DNA from: Candidatus Pacearchaeota archaeon
GTDB taxonomy: Archaea > Nanoarchaeota > Nanoarchaeia > Pacearchaeales > GW2011-AR1
Reading direction: 5' to 3'
Assembly (NCBI GenBank): GCA_002686195.1
Contig: NZAS01000023.1
Location: 1-55,295 of the forward strand
Length of the DNA: 55,295 nucleotides
Below the pieces are notes generated by a model. The model made no database searches and was not told the origin of the DNA. It was given only the letters and a program-made list of their open reading frames with translations. Numbering within the stretch: position 1 is the first letter of the stretch; the number at the start of each line of letters is the position of its first letter. Positions 22,644 to 30,724 of this stretch are shown piece by piece. The translations under genes and the position numbers were made by a program.

Positions 22644-25600
22644 ATGGCTAACATACCCGGAATTTCAGGCTTCATTCAACCTGGAGCTTTCGCAAGAGAC
22701 AGAGTTGTCACTCGCGGCGTCTCTATTCCAGGCGGATTAAGAATAGTTTGCGTTATGGGCGAAGGCCGAAGCGAAGAAACTGTTGTTCAATCTGCTGTTG
22801 GAGGAGGCGAAGATGGCAGTTCTGATTGCAGCCCTACAGGGAGTGGAGATGGACGCTTTTTTAAGCTCCAAAGCGCTCCAGTTGTAAGCGGCAGAACAGA
22901 GCTTAGGTTAAACGGTACACTTCTATTTGGTATAGAAGACAACATTGATGCCAATGGATTTGATTCGGCTTTTGACTTTAGGTTAGATCCAGAAACTGGA
23001 TGCCTTGAATTGCAAGGAGCCTCTATTGGCGACCAAGATGGCAATGGTTACTCTGCAAGCAGTATGAACATAGGAACTGGAACGATTATAGAGGAAACAT
23101 GTGATCCATACTCTACTCTGGGTGTCCTTGACGAGACAGCACCAGCAGAAAGATGGACTGTAAGATGCGTGAGTGTTGTAAGAGACGCTAACGGAGATCC
23201 AATTCCTGGCATGGCAACTTTTACAGCTACAGGATCTGTGTCTGGATTGATATATGATGACTCAGGAAGTGTTATAACTTTCCATAGTTCTTATTATACA
23301 AGCGGAAGCGGAGCAACGTCAGGGTCTGCAGATGAATGTATAGACGGTTTTATTCTTGTGGCAAGCACCGATACAGGCCGAGATGGTCGGGCAGATCTGA
23401 AAGATGGAGACGAAACTCCTCATACGACAGATTCATTTATTATAACAGGAGATTTAGTCTCTCATGGTCAGGTTTTGGCCGGAGACACTCTTTGTGTAGA
23501 TGGATATGTTGGCATAGAGATTGAATCTCTTGAGTACGATAGTGGTACCGACGAAACAACCTTAACCTTAGTTACAGACGGCCTTGGCCCAGGAGATATT
23601 GAGACATGGACAGCGGATCTTGAGACCTGGGACATTAGAGCTACAAATCTTCTTATGGATGATCCAAGCGTTTCGCATGACCAAACAACTGGATTGCCAG
23701 ATTCTGACGGAAAGTTTACAAGTGCAGACGTAGGAAAGACGGTACTGTTATGTCCTGGCACTAATTTTGCCGGAGGCAGATATACTGTTAGCGCAGTGAC
23801 TTCTACCAGAAGACTTAGGGTGCATGAGCTTGATGATGAAAACGAAGGGTTTCCAGATATGGAAACTACAGGAGGAACAGGCCTCTCTGGGGTGAACGGA
23901 CTTTCCGATGAAGGCTTGACCTTTCATATGCTAGAAAATAATGGCATTATACTATTAGGAATGCAAGAAGGTTCTGTTGCTTTTGAGGTGGGCGATAAAT
24001 TTTATGTTGATGTAAACTCAAGAGCATTAGCTGCCGGAGATTCTTTAGAGGCAAATTATATTTATGAAGGCGATCTAAATGATCCGCAATTTTTCACAGA
24101 GGCTATAGATTTATTTAATAAGCATGGGGTTCCAAGCGAAGATAATACTCTTGCCCTTGGCTCTCAGATGGCCATGGAAAATGGTGCTCCAGGAATCTTG
24201 GCAATACAATGCAAGCCTCCAGTTCCAAGAAGAACAACAGTAACCTTATTAGAAGAGAAAGATTCTTTAGGGGTTGGTGGTTTTTCAAGTTGTTATTCCG
24301 CAGGTACAGAATCAGGAGATGCTTGTGAGGTAGATGATTTAAGATTTGTTATTCCAAGGCCGATTACAGGATTGCGAAATGGAATGCCCGATCCAGATTC
24401 CCGTGTAAATATTTTCTTTGTAAGAGATGGAGAAGACATACAGCTATTTCCGAACAAAGTTGCTTTTTACAATTCTCAGCTTGAATCTGATATTCAGCAA
24501 GGAAATTGGATAGACAGTTCTGATAATGCTTTCTCTTATACGATTGTTAACACAGGAGTAGACATTGTAGGAAACGGTGATCAAGGCGAGATTGATGAAG
24601 ATACTACTGGAGTTTACTTTACTACATCAGAATTTGATTTTGACGGAGCACATGTTGGACATGTAATTGTTGTAACTAGTTTAGAAGACTCTGCTGAAAG
24701 TTGGGATACAAGATCTGCAACAACCGCAGAGGATGAAATAGCGACAGAACTTGGCCTTCTGAATAATGGTGTAGAACTTATAATTACCGCCATTGCAGAT
24801 GACTCAAAAGTATATGTAGCAGATAACAATGATGGAGAAGACCTCTCTGGACTATTGTCCTCATCTTATGAAGATGTTCAATACTTTATAAAGGATTTAG
24901 AAAGTAGTACTCAGGATGGAGCTCTCTTGCTTCACAATGATCTTGTTACAAGCGGAGCCTTGAAAGAGGGAGACGGAGTTAAGATTTCCTATATAGATGA
25001 GAATGATGCAGATTATTTTGATACTAATTGGTTCAATGCCCTTGAGGCCCTTGAGGCTGCAGACGCCCAGATAATGGTTCCGCTGCCTTCGCAGGCTATT
25101 TCATCTATCTTTAGAGCAACAGTAAATCATTGTGAAAACATGAGCTCTGTTGCAAACAGAAAAGAGAGAGTCGCATTTATTGGCGCTCAGATAGGAGTTA
25201 CCTCGGCTGCCTTAATAGGCACAGAAGAAGTTGCTGTTGAAGATATAGGAATTATAGAAGGTGTACAGGGTGATGATCCAGAAGAGGTTTTGAATGGAAA
25301 TGTAGAAGACCTTGTTAACTTTAAGCTTAGTGATAATTACACAAGCAATAGATGTGTTTTCTTCTTCCCAGATGCGATTGTTAGAAATGTAAGCGGAACA
25401 AACATAGAGTTACATGGATTTTATATGGCCGCAGCAGCTGCAGGATATTTATCTGCAAGACAAAATGTGGCAATACCACTAACGCACAAATCCTTATCCG
25501 GATTCTCTCTAACCAGAGACAAGGTCTTTAGGCAGGTTACTTTAAATAGTCTTGGCAACGTTGGAGCTACAGTTGTAGAGCCTGTTACCGGTGGCGGAAA

Positions 25601-25934
25601 AGTTCTTGCAGGAAGAACCACAAGCAATTCTGGATATGTTGAAGATGAAGAAATTTCAATAATTTTTATTAGAGATATGGTTAAACAAGTTTTGAGAGGA
25701 TCATTAAAAGGATATATCGGAGGCGTACAAAGTGCTGATACAAACAACTTGGTATCGGCAAGAGTTAATTCTATTATGTCAGGTCTTGTTACGCAAGGTT
25801 TAATTACAAGTTATCAAAACATTCGGGTCGAACAAGATAAGGTCGATCCAAGACAAATTAACGTATACCTGCAATTCGCTCCAGCTTATCCTATAAATTA
25901 CATATTTATAGATATCGAAGTTGGGGTTGTTTAA
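22644..25934 (+). CDS. Contractile tail sheath protein
   Basis: This is a 1096-residue protein with a strong GGAGG ribosome site. The N-terminus (ISGFIQPGAFARDRVVTRGV and RIVCVMGEG) is typical of sheath domain starts. The C-terminal 250 residues carry the conserved sheath core: FFFPDAIVRNVSG, ELHGFYMAAAAAGYLSARQ, IPLTHKSLSGFS, then RVEQDKVDPRQINVYLQFAP and YPINYIFIDIEVGV. That core supplies the handshake strands linking subunits around the tube. At nearly 1100 residues it is larger than many sheaths (T4 gp18 is about 660) because of long, glycine- and aspartate-rich inserted domains between residues 60 and 780, likely surface decorations. The tube gene follows 14 bases later. Confidence in function is high. 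Confidence 0.93.
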   Translation: MANIPGISGFIQPGAFARDRVVTRGVSIPGGLRIVCVMGEGRSEETVVQSAVGGGEDGSSDCSPTGSGDGRFFKLQSAPVVSGRTELRLNGTLLFGIEDNIDANGFDSAFDFRLDPETGCLELQGASIGDQDGNGYSASSMNIGTGTIIEETCDPYSTLGVLDETAPAERWTVRCVSVVRDANGDPIPGMATFTATGSVSGLIYDDSGSVITFHSSYYTSGSGATSGSADECIDGFILVASTDTGRDGRADLKDGDETPHTTDSFIITGDLVSHGQVLAGDTLCVDGYVGIEIESLEYDSGTDETTLTLVTDGLGPGDIETWTADLETWDIRATNLLMDDPSVSHDQTTGLPDSDGKFTSADVGKTVLLCPGTNFAGGRYTVSAVTSTRRLRVHELDDENEGFPDMETTGGTGLSGVNGLSDEGLTFHMLENNGIILLGMQEGSVAFEVGDKFYVDVNSRALAAGDSLEANYIYEGDLNDPQFFTEAIDLFNKHGVPSEDNTLALGSQMAMENGAPGILAIQCKPPVPRRTTVTLLEEKDSLGVGGFSSCYSAGTESGDACEVDDLRFVIPRPITGLRNGMPDPDSRVNIFFVRDGEDIQLFPNKVAFYNSQLESDIQQGNWIDSSDNAFSYTIVNTGVDIVGNGDQGEIDEDTTGVYFTTSEFDFDGAHVGHVIVVTSLEDSAESWDTRSATTAEDEIATELGLLNNGVELIITAIADDSKVYVADNNDGEDLSGLLSSSYEDVQYFIKDLESSTQDGALLLHNDLVTSGALKEGDGVKISYIDENDADYFDTNWFNALEALEAADAQIMVPLPSQAISSIFRATVNHCENMSSVANRKERVAFIGAQIGVTSAALIGTEEVAVEDIGIIEGVQGDDPEEVLNGNVEDLVNFKLSDNYTSNRCVFFFPDAIVRNVSGTNIELHGFYMAAAAAGYLSARQNVAIPLTHKSLSGFSLTRDKVFRQVTLNSLGNVGATVVEPVTGGGKVLAGRTTSNSGYVEDEEISIIFIRDMVKQVLRGSLKGYIGGVQSADTNNLVSARVNSIMSGLVTQGLITSYQNIRVEQDKVDPRQINVYLQFAPAYPINYIFIDIEVGVV

Positions 25935-25948
25935 AATAGGAGAAAACA

Positions 25949-26578
25949 ATGGCAGATTATCCAAGCACAGGAACAATACTCGATAATCCAAATACTGGAT
26001 CTAAGACTAGAACTGGTCTTTCAACACAGATTATCGTGTATGTTAATGGGGAGCCTGTTGGAGCAATACAGTCTTTCCAGGAAACTCAAGCAAGAAGCAA
26101 TAAGAGAATTTCAGAAGTGGGAACCGATGGAATAATCGAAATAGTTCCACAGGCTCCAGCGCAAGTTACGCTATCAGTAAACAGAATAGTTTTTGATGGC
26201 CTCTCTTTGCCGGAATCTTTCTCAAGAGGTTTTAAGAATATTCATGCTCAAAGAATTCCATTTGATATAGTAGTTATAGATAAGTTTACAGGCACAGATA
26301 ATGATGCTGTAGTAACAACTTATCATAATTGCTGGTTTAGCAACCTAACAAAGACTTACCAAGTTACTGACTATACAATCGCAGAATCTGCAAATATAGA
26401 TTGTGAATTCGTATCCTCCACTAGGGCTGGCGAGGCTGTTGCCGAAAGCCAGGGCGTTCAGGGTGGTCGTGAAATTCCGAATAGACAGACCGATGCCGTC
26501 GAACAAGCTACTGACTCCGGTCAGGCAGGACGACGCGGCGCTCTAGATTTCCCGGGGCTTATTTCCGCAGCTTATTAA
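25949..26578 (+). CDS. Tail tube protein
   Basis: This is a 209-residue protein with AGGAGA upstream, immediately after the sheath. Residues 20-150 show the tube-type beta barrel (TQIIVYVNGEPVGAIQSFQE, IIEIVPQAPAQVTLSVNRIV, WFSNLTKTYQVTDYTIAESA). It would polymerise as hexameric rings inside the sheath. The last 50 residues are Gln/Gly/Arg-rich and low in complexity (GVQGGREIPNRQTDAVEQAT) and are encoded by a more GC-rich stretch (about 26420-26570) than the rest, perhaps through codon bias for high expression. A terminator follows. Confidence 0.87.
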   Translation: MADYPSTGTILDNPNTGSKTRTGLSTQIIVYVNGEPVGAIQSFQETQARSNKRISEVGTDGIIEIVPQAPAQVTLSVNRIVFDGLSLPESFSRGFKNIHAQRIPFDIVVIDKFTGTDNDAVVTTYHNCWFSNLTKTYQVTDYTIAESANIDCEFVSSTRAGEAVAESQGVQGGREIPNRQTDAVEQATDSGQAGRRGALDFPGLISAAY

Positions 26579-26598
26579 GATAGATTCATTGAATATAT

Positions 26599-26635
26599 AA
26601 AACACCATCTTTTTCAAGGTGGTGTTTTTATTTTT
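26599..26635 (+). terminator. Rho-independent terminator after sheath and tube
   Basis: AACACCATCTT (26601-26611) pairs with AAGGTGGTGTT (26616-26626), with one G-T wobble and a four-base loop. It is extended by flanking A-T pairs and followed by TTTATTTTT. It separates the high-copy sheath/tube message from the low-copy assembly genes. Confidence 0.9.
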
Positions 26636-26640
26636 ATAAA

Positions 26641-26678
26641 ATAGTATAATAATTTTAGTATAATCTAAGAAAAGGAGA
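26641..26678 (+). promoter_or_regulatory. Possible promoter with duplicated TAGTATAAT word and ribosome site
   Basis: TAGTATAAT occurs at 26642-26650 and 26656-26664, giving two TATAAT -10-like boxes 14 bases apart just after the terminator. No good -35 box lies at the usual distance. AAAAGGAGA follows as the ribosome site for the chaperone gene. Confidence 0.45.
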
Positions 26679-26682
26679 TTGC

Positions 26683-27171
26683 ATGCCCAGAAGAACTGGA
26701 AAAATTACTCGTTCTGAAGAAACTGTTGAAGATGACAATATAGAGATTGAGCGTGTTGAAGATGATCTTCAGGACAACTATGCAAACACTATGCTCAATT
26801 TGGACAACTTAAGAGACCTAATCTTTCTAGGAAGGCTTAGCGAGACGGTGGACATAGCAGGTTTTAAATTTGTTGTATCTACATTATCTGGCAATCAGCA
26901 AAGAGAGATTATGCATCAAATTATGAAGTTTGACCAAACTGAAAGGTTGCTGGATATAAAGCCAATAACAGTATCATATGTTATTGAGTCAGTTAATGAA
27001 ATTCCTCTTGCAGAACTTTGTAAAGATGATTCTTTAACAGAAGACGCAGAAAGACGATTAGCTGTTGTGTTAGACATGCAATCTGTTGTTATAGAAAAAA
27101 TATATCAAGTTTACGAAAAGCTATCTATAGCTTCTAATAAGGAAATTGGTTTAGAAGATTTAAAAGCGTAG
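26683..27171 (+). CDS. Tail assembly chaperone G (frameshift upstream product)
   Basis: This is a 162-residue acidic, mostly helical protein with ATG behind AAGGAG. It lies exactly between the tube and tape measure genes, where tail assembly chaperones are found in most long-tailed phages. Motifs include DIAGFKFVVSTLSGNQQREI, resembling the 'v.gk.v.i..Lt..e...v' pattern of chaperone N-domains. The end reads LEDLKA-stop. Its last codons contain the slippery heptamer TTTAAAA, and the frame one base back stays open for 150 further codons. Chaperone G and the G-T fusion coat the tape measure before the tube polymerises. The call rests on position, composition and frameshift architecture. Confidence 0.8.
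   Translation: MPRRTGKITRSEETVEDDNIEIERVEDDLQDNYANTMLNLDNLRDLIFLGRLSETVDIAGFKFVVSTLSGNQQREIMHQIMKFDQTERLLDIKPITVSYVIESVNEIPLAELCKDDSLTEDAERRLAVVLDMQSVVIEKIYQVYEKLSIASNKEIGLEDLKA
27159..27165 (+). promoter_or_regulatory. -1 ribosomal frameshift slippery heptamer T TTA AAA
   Basis: The zero-frame codons TTA AAA (27160-27165), preceded by T, give the canonical X XXY YYZ heptamer six bases before the TAG stop. Re-pairing one base back gives TTT AAA and continues as AGC GTA GCT in the downstream frame. Confidence 0.85.
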
Positions 27172-27617
27172 CTGAGGAGCCCATCAGCAGGCTTCGTTGG
27201 AATCTATGTAAGGCTTGGAAGTGTTCCATCGATGATGAAAAATTTCGGAACATGGGCGAGGCCCAAATGGCTTGGTACGCTCAAATGCTTAGACTCGATC
27301 AAGAAGACGAATACAGATACCATTTAGACTTTGTTGAGTATATGGCATCATTTTGGAATTCTGACGCTGTACAAAAGATTAGAGACATGAGAGATATGAA
27401 GGAAAGTGATAGATTTGCTTCAGATGAAGAGTTTGAAAGACAAATTACAGAAAGAGACTTTAAAAAGAATGAAGATTTAATTAAAGCAATAAAGGATAAA
27501 TATAAAAATACTAATTTAGATGATATTGATAGAGATGGATCACGAAGCGCTAGAGAGTCTAGATTGCCAAGAGATATGTCTAAATTATTTAAGATGACAG
27601 GCGAAAAGATAGAGTAG
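27165..27617 (+). CDS. Tail assembly chaperone T domain, made as a G-T fusion by -1 frameshift
   Basis: The frame is open from 27141 to the TAG at 27615-27617, so it overlaps the end of G. Entering at the slippery site gives SVAEEPISRLRWNLCKAWKC and then IDDEKFRNMGEAQMAWYAQM, so the fusion would be about 311 residues (161 from G, 150 from T). The first ATG in the frame (27252) has no ribosome site and would remove the well-formed EEPISRLRWNL segment. The domain is helical and highly charged (DMRDMKESDRFASDEEFERQ). Lambda gpG-T and similar chaperones use this arrangement, the T part binding tube subunits. The next gene, the tape measure, starts one base after this stop. Confidence 0.8.
   Translation, partial: SVAEEPISRLRWNLCKAWKCSIDDEKFRNMGEAQMAWYAQMLRLDQEDEYRYHLDFVEYMASFWNSDAVQKIRDMRDMKESDRFASDEEFERQITERDFKKNEDLIKAIKDKYKNTNLDDIDRDGSRSARESRLPRDMSKLFKMTGEKIE
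27171..27194 (+). other. Predicted H-type RNA pseudoknot stimulating frameshifting
   Basis: Stem 1 is GCTGA (27171-27175) with TCAGC (27184-27188). Stem 2 is GAGCC (27177-27181) with GGCTT (27190-27194, one G-U). It starts five bases after the heptamer, the usual spacing for a stimulator. It was found by eye and not folded. Confidence 0.55.
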
Positions 27618-27618
27618 A

Positions 27619-29679
27619 ATGGCCAAACCAACAGACTTAGCAGGAGCTTTAGAGGTTATAGCTGAATATGAAACCCGGCTGGCAAAGCTGGAAGAGCAAG
27701 GCGGACGTACGTCTAAAGGTATAGACAGTGTTTCAACTTCTTTAGACAATCTTTTTGCGTTAGGATCAAAAGCCGAGCGCATGGAGGGCCAAGTTGGTAA
27801 CGTGTCCTCAGCGTTTCAAGATATGATAGACACAGTAGATGGCGGCATTGAAGGGGTGAATGCCACCATGGCAGGCATGGGCGGTGCTTTATCTACATTC
27901 TTTCCTGGAGCAAGAGTTGCTGCGCCTTTCTTGGGAGCTTTAGGAGCAGTTGGTAAGTCCGTAACGATGGTAGGAGGCGTTGCTATAGCGGTTGCAGAAT
28001 CTATGGTAAACCTCTTCGACAAACCATCAGAAGATATGCGCATGTTCGATAACCAGATGTTTAATGTGGCGAAAAGATTTGGAGGAGCACATGATGAGGC
28101 TAAAAAGTTTGCAGATTCATTAAAAACAGAGACAGCAAGCGAATTTGCAAGATCTATGTATATGACTAGAGATGAGATGGCCGCATTTGTATCGGCTACA
28201 GATCGTACTAGTTTATCTTTAGAACAATTAGGTGAAACTGTAGATACTGGCATTGGAGTTACTACTTTGTACGCATCAGTTTCAGCACAAGCTACTGCTA
28301 TGAATATTAGGGCCGGCGCGGCCGCAGAGCTTCTTAATACGGCTATGAACAAGCAGGGGAAGAGTGCTCAAGACGCCGTTGAAATGCTTGGATCATTTTC
28401 TGGCATAGCAGAGAAAACTGGTTTAACCGCTGAAAAAGTAGCACAAACGCTTAACAGTGCTGTTAGTGGATTTACAAAGCTTGGTTTAGCAGCAGATTTT
28501 GGTCGTCCTATCTTAGAGGGTTTTAGTCATGTTATGGATGATATGGGCCTCGGCATTGAAAACGCTACAGAATTGACAACCTCTTTGACAAGCGCTTTGG
28601 TTGGAATGACGACTAGTTATGAAAATGCATATCTTATGCAGCAAAGAGGCGGCGTAGATCTCGGCGGCGGTGGTGGAGGTGTTCTTGGAGCGTCTATAGG
28701 CATGCAGGCAGCCATGTTAGAGGCAGAGAAAACTGGTGATCAGGCGGCTATTGGTCAGCAATTAGTCACAGGACTTAGAGATACTCTCACCTCATTTACC
28801 GGTGGAGATATAGTAACTGTTCAGCAAGCAGCTGAGTCTCCAGAGCTTCAAAATCAATTTTATGTTCAGCAACAAATGCTGTCAAAGCAATTTGGCATAA
28901 GCGACCCTCAGCAGGCTACTCGTGTTTTAGATTTATTGGCGGATTTAGATGAAGCAACAAGAACTGGTGATGCAGATGCTAAGGCAGAGTTGGAAAAACA
29001 ATTATCAAACGAGATGGACGGACGAGACAAAACATTAGGAGAATGGGACAAGGCTAACAGGCAATTAGAAATTCAATCTAATTTATTAGCAGTTGTAGCA
29101 AGGTCTGGTTTAGAGGCGGCTCGGGGGATAGCGGCAGAAGGAAGAGAGAGGCTTATAACGCCGGGAATTGAAGCTTCCGGAAAAGCGGCTCGGGACACAA
29201 TGGAAGAAAAGCTTGCAGATTGGGGAATAACACCTGACGATCCTATGTATGAGACTTTAACATCGGGAACTACAGGCTCTGGAGGCGGCACTGGAGGGAC
29301 TACTGCTACGAGAGCAGCGGCATTGGCCGTCGCAGGAAGAGGGGATAACGCAGGAACTCTGCAGGCCGCACTATCTGGAAACTCGGGAATAGGAGGCTTG
29401 ACGGCTAATTCTACGCGTATGGCGATGCAAAGCAATATTAATATGGCGGCGTCTAATCTGGCAGCGGGAACATCTGAGGAACAAATACGGGCTGCCGGAG
29501 CAGCGAATAGAGAGGAGTATGAAATCTCTCTTGCTAAGGCTATAGCTGCAGCATTAAGTGATAGTTTGCATATGACTATAGATATGACGCCTGCGGCTGG
29601 TTCTAATCTTGAGATCTTGAGCGAAGCTAATTCTAATCTAAGTAGAGGTGGAAATTATTCTGGTACACCTCCTGGATAG
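27619..29679 (+). CDS. Tape measure protein
   Basis: This is a 686-residue protein whose ATG lies one base after the chaperone stop. An N-terminal coiled coil (LEVIAEYETRLAKLEEQGG) is followed by a hydrophobic glycine/alanine-rich region at residues 84-133 (PFLGALGAVGKSVTMVGGVA), then long helices and a central glycine run near residue 350. This is the usual tape measure layout: a helical ruler with hydrophobic segments that may enter the host membrane during ejection. Using the family's approximate 1.5 angstrom per residue, the tail would be about 100 nm long, short for a phage with such large baseplate proteins. Position after the chaperones supports the call. Confidence 0.85.
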   Translation: MAKPTDLAGALEVIAEYETRLAKLEEQGGRTSKGIDSVSTSLDNLFALGSKAERMEGQVGNVSSAFQDMIDTVDGGIEGVNATMAGMGGALSTFFPGARVAAPFLGALGAVGKSVTMVGGVAIAVAESMVNLFDKPSEDMRMFDNQMFNVAKRFGGAHDEAKKFADSLKTETASEFARSMYMTRDEMAAFVSATDRTSLSLEQLGETVDTGIGVTTLYASVSAQATAMNIRAGAAAELLNTAMNKQGKSAQDAVEMLGSFSGIAEKTGLTAEKVAQTLNSAVSGFTKLGLAADFGRPILEGFSHVMDDMGLGIENATELTTSLTSALVGMTTSYENAYLMQQRGGVDLGGGGGGVLGASIGMQAAMLEAEKTGDQAAIGQQLVTGLRDTLTSFTGGDIVTVQQAAESPELQNQFYVQQQMLSKQFGISDPQQATRVLDLLADLDEATRTGDADAKAELEKQLSNEMDGRDKTLGEWDKANRQLEIQSNLLAVVARSGLEAARGIAAEGRERLITPGIEASGKAARDTMEEKLADWGITPDDPMYETLTSGTTGSGGGTGGTTATRAAALAVAGRGDNAGTLQAALSGNSGIGGLTANSTRMAMQSNINMAASNLAAGTSEEQIRAAGAANREEYEISLAKAIAAALSDSLHMTIDMTPAAGSNLEILSEANSNLSRGGNYSGTPPG

Positions 29680-29693
29680 TAATAAGGATTAAA

Positions 29694-30722
29694 ATGGAAG
29701 AAATACAAAGACAAACAATAATATTCTTTTTGCCAGTAAGCATGGAAGCGCTTACTAGCGATCAAGATCCATATGCTGCATCAAAAGATGGAGAAACATT
29801 TTGGGATAAAAGACAGATGTATATGAATCCGCAATCAGTTAGTATTAGGGATTCAAAGCTTATTAAGTCAGACCTGTCAAAAGGAGGCTTCGTTGTTCAG
29901 TATTGGGGAGAGCAGCTTCCTGTTATGGAAGTGAACGGAACAACTGGATCTTCTGGTATAGCTGGCATTAACGTTTTAAAAGATATTTATAGACATGAAC
30001 AAATTCAATATAGACAAGTTTTGGCTGATAGGCAAAGGCAATTAGCAGAAGCTGCCCTTGCTGCTGCTGCCGAGGCGGCGTCGGCTTTGTCGGAGGCTAC
30101 AAGTGCTGGTGATGTATTAACTCTTGGAGCAGATTTGTTAACAGGTGGCGCTTTTTCTAGCGCTGTATCTGGAGTTAGTAATGCTATAGACATAATAACA
30201 GAGCCTTTTGGAGGAGGAACTAGTTTTGGAACCACTTATGGTGGTTCGGGAACGTTTACTTCTGTTCCAACATTGGCTGCTTTTGCTACAAATGTAGATA
30301 TGTATTATCAGGGAGAATTTTACAGAGGTTACTTTACTAATTTTAATGTAACCGAGACAGCTACTGAGCCAGGACATTTTTCTTATACTTTTTCTTATAC
30401 TATAACAAGAAGATCAGGAAAGAGAGAGAACTTTATGCCATGGCACAGAGAAGCAACAAATGCAGATGGAGAAACTGTTATGAGCCAAAGTACATCGGAA
30501 TCAAAAGGACTTGTTCCTGGCTCTGATTTGATGTCCTTTCCTCCCAGTGATCCATTGGAGCTTGGAGACTGGGTTAGTGGGGTCTTAAATGAAGATAATG
30601 ACGTTGGAGTCGTTGGAATGGTAAGTAGTGAATTTAAAGAACCTCCATTTGGCGTTGAAGATGATAAAAATCTGGTACCATCAAATAGGCGAGCGCAAAT
30701 AACTAAACCAGGAGAGAGTTAA
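29694..30722 (+). CDS. Baseplate / tail hub structural protein
   Basis: This is a 342-residue protein with AAGGA upstream. The N-terminal domain (YMNPQSVSIRDSKLIKSDLS and KGGFVVQYWGEQLPVMEVNG) followed by TTGSSGIAGINVLKDIYRHE is a pattern I know from conserved tail proteins of large Bacillus-type and marine myophages, placed just after the tape measure. An alanine-rich helix (QLAEAALAAAAEAASALSEA) is followed by a glycine/serine-rich insert. A beta domain (VDMYYQGEFYRGYFTNFNVT, then HFSYTFSYTITRRSGKRENF) then completes what looks like a split beta barrel of the distal-tail or gp53-like class. Its likely place is the tube-distal hub. The C-terminal 90 residues are polar and probably flexible. 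Confidence 0.6.
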   Translation: MEEIQRQTIIFFLPVSMEALTSDQDPYAASKDGETFWDKRQMYMNPQSVSIRDSKLIKSDLSKGGFVVQYWGEQLPVMEVNGTTGSSGIAGINVLKDIYRHEQIQYRQVLADRQRQLAEAALAAAAEAASALSEATSAGDVLTLGADLLTGGAFSSAVSGVSNAIDIITEPFGGGTSFGTTYGGSGTFTSVPTLAAFATNVDMYYQGEFYRGYFTNFNVTETATEPGHFSYTFSYTITRRSGKRENFMPWHREATNADGETVMSQSTSESKGLVPGSDLMSFPPSDPLELGDWVSGVLNEDNDVGVVGMVSSEFKEPPFGVEDDKNLVPSNRRAQITKPGES

Positions 30723-30724
30723 TA

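Noticed and set aside
27252..27617. Independent gene starting at ATG 27252
   Set aside because: There is no ribosome site, the open frame reaches back to 27141, and a slippery heptamer with downstream stems links it to the preceding gene.
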